From JAAFIP01 sp963775085 (GTDB taxonomy: Bacteria; Pseudomonadota; Gammaproteobacteria; Burkholderiales; Burkholderiaceae_C), in contig CAVZHO010000009.1 of assembly GCA_963775085.1 (NCBI GenBank), forward strand, positions 143,335 through 207,334: a stretch of DNA of 64,000 bases. The letters are read 5' to 3'. The notes beneath the pieces were generated by a model. It searched no databases. It was not told the DNA's origin and was given only the letters and a program-made list of their open reading frames with translations. The position numbers were made by a program, and so were the translations under genes. Within the stretch, counting starts at the first letter, position 1. Each line of letters starts with the position of its first letter. This document shows positions 59,719 through 64,000 of this stretch, one piece after another.

Positions 59719-60800
59719 TTATCTGCCTTCCTGGGGTCCAGCGCATCCCGCAGCGCATCGCCCATAAAAGTCAGCAACAACAACGTGATAACCAGCACCG
59801 CAAAGGTAGACAGCGATATCCACCATGCATCGATATTGTTTTTCCCCTGTGCCAGCATCTCGCCCAGACTCGGCGTACCGGGCGGTACCCCCAGGCCCAG
59901 AAAATCCAGCGAGGTGAGGGCCAGAATCGCTCCGCTCATGCGAAACGGCAAAAACGTCACCACCGGGGTCATGCTGTTGGGCAGCACATGGCGGCGGATG
60001 ATCTGCCAATGCGAGAGGCCCATGGCGCGGGCGGCGCGCACGTAGTCCATCTGGCGGTTACGCAAAAACTCGGCACGCACGTAGTCGGATAGGCCCATCC
60101 AGCCAAAGGCGCTGAGCAGCACCAGCAGCAGCAGCATGCTGGGTTCGAACACGGCTGCAAAGATGATAAGCAAATACAGCTCGGGCAGCGACCCCCAGAT
60201 TTCCATAAAGCGCTGAAAAGCCAAGTCCACCTTGCCCGCAAAATAGCCCTGAATGGCTCCGGTGATGATGCCCAGCAAGGTGCCCACCAGGGTGAGCGCC
60301 AAGGCAAACAGCATGGAGACGCGAAAGCCGTAGAGCAGGCGTGCCAGCACGTCACGCCCATTGCCGTCGGTGCCCAGCCAGTTATCTGCCGACGGAGGCG
60401 CGGGGTTGGGCTGCTTGGCAAAATAATTTAACGTGCCGTGGTGGTAATTGTTGAGGGGGAACAGCGCAAAGTTGCCAGGCTTGGCAAACTGCGCACGGAT
60501 AAACGGGTCCAGGTAGTCGGTATCGGTTTGAAAGTCGCCGCCAAACGCCGTCTCGGGCACCTGCTGCACAAAGGGCGCGAACCACTGGCCGTTGTAGCGG
60601 GCCAGCAAGGGTTTGTCGTTGGAAACCAGCTCGGCCACCAGGCTGATGGCAAACAGCGTGCACAGAATCACCAAGCTCCAAAAGCCCACCCGGTTGCGCT
60701 TGAAACGCAGCCAGGCACGGCGAGAGGGTGAATCGGACACCACCGCTTGGGATGGGCCGGGCACAGGTCCCGCTGGAAGTGTGGGAAGGACAGCGCTCAT
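59715..60800 (-). CDS. yejE: Peptide ABC transporter permease YejE
   Basis: 361 residues from the ATG at 60800. Long periplasmic insert after the first membrane segment (SLVILCTLFAISLVAELV), then the permease core with the EAA-type loop (RAARAMGLSHWQIIRRHVLP). It overlaps yejF by 4 bases. Confidence 0.93.
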   Translation of the reverse strand: MSAVLPTLPAGPVPGPSQAVVSDSPSRRAWLRFKRNRVGFWSLVILCTLFAISLVAELVSNDKPLLARYNGQWFAPFVQQVPETAFGGDFQTDTDYLDPFIRAQFAKPGNFALFPLNNYHHGTLNYFAKQPNPAPPSADNWLGTDGNGRDVLARLLYGFRVSMLFALALTLVGTLLGIITGAIQGYFAGKVDLAFQRFMEIWGSLPELYLLIIFAAVFEPSMLLLLVLLSAFGWMGLSDYVRAEFLRNRQMDYVRAARAMGLSHWQIIRRHVLPNSMTPVVTFLPFRMSGAILALTSLDFLGLGVPPGTPSLGEMLAQGKNNIDAWWISLSTFAVLVITLLLLTFMGDALRDALDPRKADK

Positions 60801-60801
60801 A

Positions 60802-61821
60802 TCAATCAAACTTCACGCGCGGATCGACCAGCACGTACATCAAATCACTCACCAGCTTGGTGACCAAACCCAGCAGCGTAAATATATACAGCGTACCAAG
60901 TACCACCGGGTAGTCGCGCCGGATCACGCTTTCAAAGCCCAGCAGGCCCAGGCCGTCGAGCGAGAACAGCGTCTCAATCAACAACGAGCCAGCAAAAAAT
61001 GCGCCAATAAATGCCGCCGGAAAGCCCGCAATGATGGGCAGCATGGCGTTGCGAAACACGTGTTTGAACAGCACCGTTTTTTCGTCCAGTCCTTTGGCGC
61101 GTGCCGTCACCACATACTGCTTGCGGATTTCTTCCAGAAACGAATTTTTCGTCAGCATGGTGATCACCGCAAAACTGCCCAGCACACTGGCCGTGACGGG
61201 TAGCGCGATATGCCACAGGTAGTCGGTGACTTTGGCGGTCCAGCTCAGCGTTTCCCAGTTGGCAGACGTCAGGCCGCGCAGCGGAAACCATTGCAACTGC
61301 CCGCCAAAGATCACCACCAAGGCCACACCGAGTACAAAGCCGGGGATGGCGTAGCCGAACAAGACCAACAACGTCGTCCACAGATCAAAGCGGCTGCCCG
61401 CGCGCACGGCCTTGGCAACACCCAACGGGATCGAGATGAAATAGGCCAGGAAAAATGTCCAGAGCCCCAGGCTGATCGACACGGGCAGCTTTTCTTTCAC
61501 CAATTGCCACACCGGTTTGTTCTGGAAAAAACTGGTACCCAGATCAAAGCTCAAATACGACTTGAGCATGATCCAGAAACGCTCGGGCGCGGGTTTGTCA
61601 AAGCCGTACAGCGCCTTGATCTCGGCCAGGCGCTTCTCGGTCACGCCCTTGCCGCCCCGGTAGACCGACTCGCCCCCCGTGCCCGTGCTGGCTTTGGCCT
61701 CGGCCAGGTACTGCTCTACTGGCCCGCCGGGTACAAACTGGATGACTGCAAACGTCAGCAGCAGCACGCCAAACAGCGTGGGGATCATCAGCAGCAGGCG
61801 TTTAAGGATATAGCTCAGCAT
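60802..61821 (-). CDS. yejB: Peptide ABC transporter permease YejB
   Basis: 339 residues: first membrane segment ILKRLLLMIPTLFGVLLLT, PGGPVEQYL motif, and the EAA loop (TARAKGLDEKTVLFKHVFRN). It sits between yejA and yejE in the usual order. Confidence 0.94.
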   Translation of the reverse strand: MLSYILKRLLLMIPTLFGVLLLTFAVIQFVPGGPVEQYLAEAKASTGTGGESVYRGGKGVTEKRLAEIKALYGFDKPAPERFWIMLKSYLSFDLGTSFFQNKPVWQLVKEKLPVSISLGLWTFFLAYFISIPLGVAKAVRAGSRFDLWTTLLVLFGYAIPGFVLGVALVVIFGGQLQWFPLRGLTSANWETLSWTAKVTDYLWHIALPVTASVLGSFAVITMLTKNSFLEEIRKQYVVTARAKGLDEKTVLFKHVFRNAMLPIIAGFPAAFIGAFFAGSLLIETLFSLDGLGLLGFESVIRRDYPVVLGTLYIFTLLGLVTKLVSDLMYVLVDPRVKFD

Positions 61822-61827
61822 GGCTGA

Positions 61828-63636
61828 TTATTTACCGACTGCAGCGGCCGCAGACTGCGCCCACCACATGTTAAGCAACCAGCCATCGGCCCGGTAGTAG
61901 GTGGGCGTGACATCGGGTTTGGCGATTCTTCTGGGGTTGTAGGCCACATTGTGCTGGCCACTGTACCACTGCGGAACCATGATGTGGCTGTGCGCGATCA
62001 CGCGCTCCAGGGCGCGGCAGGCGGGCAGCAGCTCGGCCTTGTTTTGCGCGGTGACCATGCGGTCGATCAGCGCATCCACCGCTGGGCTTTGCACGCCCGA
62101 GTAGTTGCCAGAGTCCTCCACCGCGGCCGCTTTGGAGCCAAACATATCGCCATACTCTGCACCCGGGCTGTTGGTGCCGGGGAAGTTGATGCTGATCATG
62201 TCAAAGTCAAATTTGGCCAGGCGCTGCTGGTACAGGGCAAAGTCCACCGCGCGCAGTTTGAGCTGGATGCCCAGCTTGCCCAGGTTGCGCTGCCACGAGC
62301 TGAGTGTGGCACCTCTGGCCTCCTGGCTGTCCAGATAGTCAATCACCAGCGCTTCGCCCTTGGCATTGCGCAGCACACCGCCTTGCACGGTCCAGCCTGC
62401 GTCTTTCAGCAAGGCCTGCGCGTGGCGCAGGTTCTCGCGCAGACGGTCCTCACCCTCTGCATTGGGTTGCCGCGCCATCGGGCCAAAGGTGTTTGCCGGT
62501 AGCTGGCTGCGCCAAGGCTCCAGCAAGGCCAATTCTTGCGGGCTGGGCGCGCCACTGGCGGCGCAATCGGTGTTGCCAAACAAGCCATTCACAGGCTTGT
62601 ACAGGCCATAGAAAAGCTGGCGGCTCATCCAGTTGAAGTCATGCGCCAGCCCAATCGCCTGGCGCACCCGCACGTCTTTGAACAGCTCGCGCCGGGTGTT
62701 GAAAATATAGCTTTGAAAACCCGTCGGCAGGCTGTGCTTGAACTCACCCTTGACAATATCGCCGCTGGTAAAGCGCTTGCCGTTGGCGCGGCGCGCCCAG
62801 TCGCCCGCCGAGTAAAACTGCATAAAGTCAAATTCAGCCGCTTTCAGGCCTTCCAGCCGCGCGACGTTGTCTTTGTAGATTTTGATGGTGATGCGGTCAA
62901 AGTTGCCGGTACCCACATTGACGTTGAGCTTTTCGCCCCAGTAACTGGGGTCGCGCACATAGGTGATGTCTTTGCCATACACCACGGGGCCAATTTTGTA
63001 GCGGCCACTGCCAATGGGAATGTCGGTGACGATCTGGTCAAAGGTTTTGCCCTTGCCCCACTCACGGCTAAAGACCGGCAGGCCACCCACCGTCAGCGGC
63101 AGCTCCCGGTTCTTGCGCTTGAAAACATAGCGCACAGTCAACGGGTCGATCACCTCGGCGCGGTCTACGTCTTCCAGCAAAGTGCGGTAACCCGGCTGGG
63201 CGTATTTGCTGATCAGCATCTCAAAGCTATGCTTCACATCGGCTGCCAGCACCGGTTTGCCGTCGTGAAAGCGGGCATTGGCGCGCAGCTTGAAAGTAGC
63301 GCTCAGGCCGTCCGCCGCGACGTCCACATCTTCGGCCAGCAAGCCATAGGCCGTACCCAGTTCATCGGCCGAGCCTGCGAGCAGGCTTTCAAACAGCATC
63401 TCGCTCAAATAGGCGGGCACCGAGCCCTTGATGGTGAAGGGGTTGTATTTGTCAAAGGTGGACACCCGCAGATTGCTCACCGCCACCAGCTCGCCGCCCT
63501 TGGGGGCTTTGGGGTTGACATAGTCAAAATGCGCGAAACCGGGGGGGTATTTGATGTCACCCCACAGCGAATAGGCGTGGCCCGCCCAAGCCGGGAAAGC
63601 CGTCACCAACAAAAACCAGCAAGCGATCTTGGTCAT
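61828..63636 (-). CDS. yejA: Peptide ABC transporter binding protein YejA
   Basis: 602 residues, with signal peptide CWFLLVTAFPAWAGHA and the SBP_bac_5 fold (NPFTIKGSVPAYLSEMLFES; FKLRANARFHDGKPVLAADV; GLAHDFNWMSRQLFYG). It delivers oligopeptides to YejBE. It is the first gene of the operon, divergent from fabI. Confidence 0.93.
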   Translation of the reverse strand: MTKIACWFLLVTAFPAWAGHAYSLWGDIKYPPGFAHFDYVNPKAPKGGELVAVSNLRVSTFDKYNPFTIKGSVPAYLSEMLFESLLAGSADELGTAYGLLAEDVDVAADGLSATFKLRANARFHDGKPVLAADVKHSFEMLISKYAQPGYRTLLEDVDRAEVIDPLTVRYVFKRKNRELPLTVGGLPVFSREWGKGKTFDQIVTDIPIGSGRYKIGPVVYGKDITYVRDPSYWGEKLNVNVGTGNFDRITIKIYKDNVARLEGLKAAEFDFMQFYSAGDWARRANGKRFTSGDIVKGEFKHSLPTGFQSYIFNTRRELFKDVRVRQAIGLAHDFNWMSRQLFYGLYKPVNGLFGNTDCAASGAPSPQELALLEPWRSQLPANTFGPMARQPNAEGEDRLRENLRHAQALLKDAGWTVQGGVLRNAKGEALVIDYLDSQEARGATLSSWQRNLGKLGIQLKLRAVDFALYQQRLAKFDFDMISINFPGTNSPGAEYGDMFGSKAAAVEDSGNYSGVQSPAVDALIDRMVTAQNKAELLPACRALERVIAHSHIMVPQWYSGQHNVAYNPRRIAKPDVTPTYYRADGWLLNMWWAQSAAAAVGK

Positions 63637-63673
63637 GCGACAATTCTGCCTTGAGTTTTACTTAGAGGCACTA

Positions 63674-64000
63674 ATGGGTTTCCTTACTGGCAAAAAATTA
63701 TTAATCACTGGCGTACTGTCCAATCGCTCTATCGCCTACGGCATTGCAAGGTCTTGCCACGCGCAGGGTGCCGAGCTGGCGTTTAGCTACGTAGGCGAGC
63801 GCTTTAAAGACCGCATTACGGAGTTTGCCGCAGATTTTGGCAGCAAACTGATATTTGACTGCGATGTCGGCAGCGATGCGCAGATTTCGCAGATGTTTAC
63901 GGATCTGTCGACAACCTGGCCCAAGTTTGACGGCTTTGTGCATGCCATCGGCTTTGCGCCGCGCGAGGCGATTGCGGGCGACTTTCTGGAAGGCCTGTCG
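63674..64000 (+). CDS. fabI: Enoyl-ACP reductase (NADH), N-terminal part
   Basis: 109 codons to the window end. MGFLTGKKLLITGVLSNRSI gives the FabI nucleotide-binding start, followed by AYGIARSCHAQGAELAFSYV and VHAIGFAPREAIAGDFLE. It makes the last reduction in fatty acid elongation. The ATG has an AGAGGCA site. The 3' part is outside the window. Confidence 0.95.
   Translation, partial: MGFLTGKKLLITGVLSNRSIAYGIARSCHAQGAELAFSYVGERFKDRITEFAADFGSKLIFDCDVGSDAQISQMFTDLSTTWPKFDGFVHAIGFAPREAIAGDFLEGLS

Noticed and set aside
1..64000. tRNA, rRNA or prophage structural genes
   Set aside because: I looked for tRNA-like cloverleafs, rRNA segments and phage head, tail or integrase motifs and saw none I could support.

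Overview
The window looks like the chromosome of a betaproteobacterium of the family Comamonadaceae (Rhodoferax/Polaromonas-like). Supporting signs are the zapB-zapA-6S RNA order, a cobalamin-riboswitch btuBCD operon, yej and liv transporters of the Burkholderiales type, a DUF6502/DUF5666 operon, and many copies of a short GC-poor repeat with the core CGTAAGCAGCTA. The genus assignment is inference.

Layout. 1-1207: end of endonuclease III and a BtuF-like binding protein. 1208-9350: accessory zone of toxin-antitoxin (TA) modules, an Rhs fragment with nuclease tip and immunity gene, an IS30 element and repeats. 9347-18592: a minus-strand operon coding for a Sec-exported SpvB/FG-GAP protein, a Sec-exported RHS protein with a toxin tip, an immunity protein and four small secreted proteins; a fifth small secreted gene lies divergently at 18828-19160. 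19197-28281: a ten-gene type II secretion/type IV pilus-like operon (secretin with TPR and cohesin domains, three pseudopilins, inner-membrane platform, ATPase, PilM/N/O/P-like assembly proteins). 28447-36020: a second accessory zone with three more Rhs 3' fragments, tip/immunity pairs, mazEF, a second vapBC, higBA and repeats. 36241-64000: mostly core genes (DUF6502-DUF5666 operon, btuBCD, zapBA and 6S RNA, TSUP permease, greB, liv transporter, ldcA, a tadA-dehalogenase fusion, M16 protease, a lipase-like protein, yejABEF, start of fabI), with a few TA modules.

How it fits together. The SpvB protein resembles a Tc-toxin B component and the RHS protein a C component. Both have Sec signals and lie beside a secretion-type machine, so the simplest reading is a dedicated exporter plus toxin cage with small accessory proteins. 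The flanking truncated Rhs copies are recombination donors or remnants that carry alternative toxin tips with cognate immunity genes. TA modules are separated by two related repeat elements (called A and B here), each made of the short repeat plus about 100 bases of structured DNA and a GACCC-type end. New joints fall right after that end, and antitoxin 3' scars are trapped beside the repeats, which suggests cassette-like exchange. The same short repeat also lies in frame inside at least eight core genes.

Limits: all family assignments come from reading motifs by eye. No database search, alignment score or structure prediction was available.
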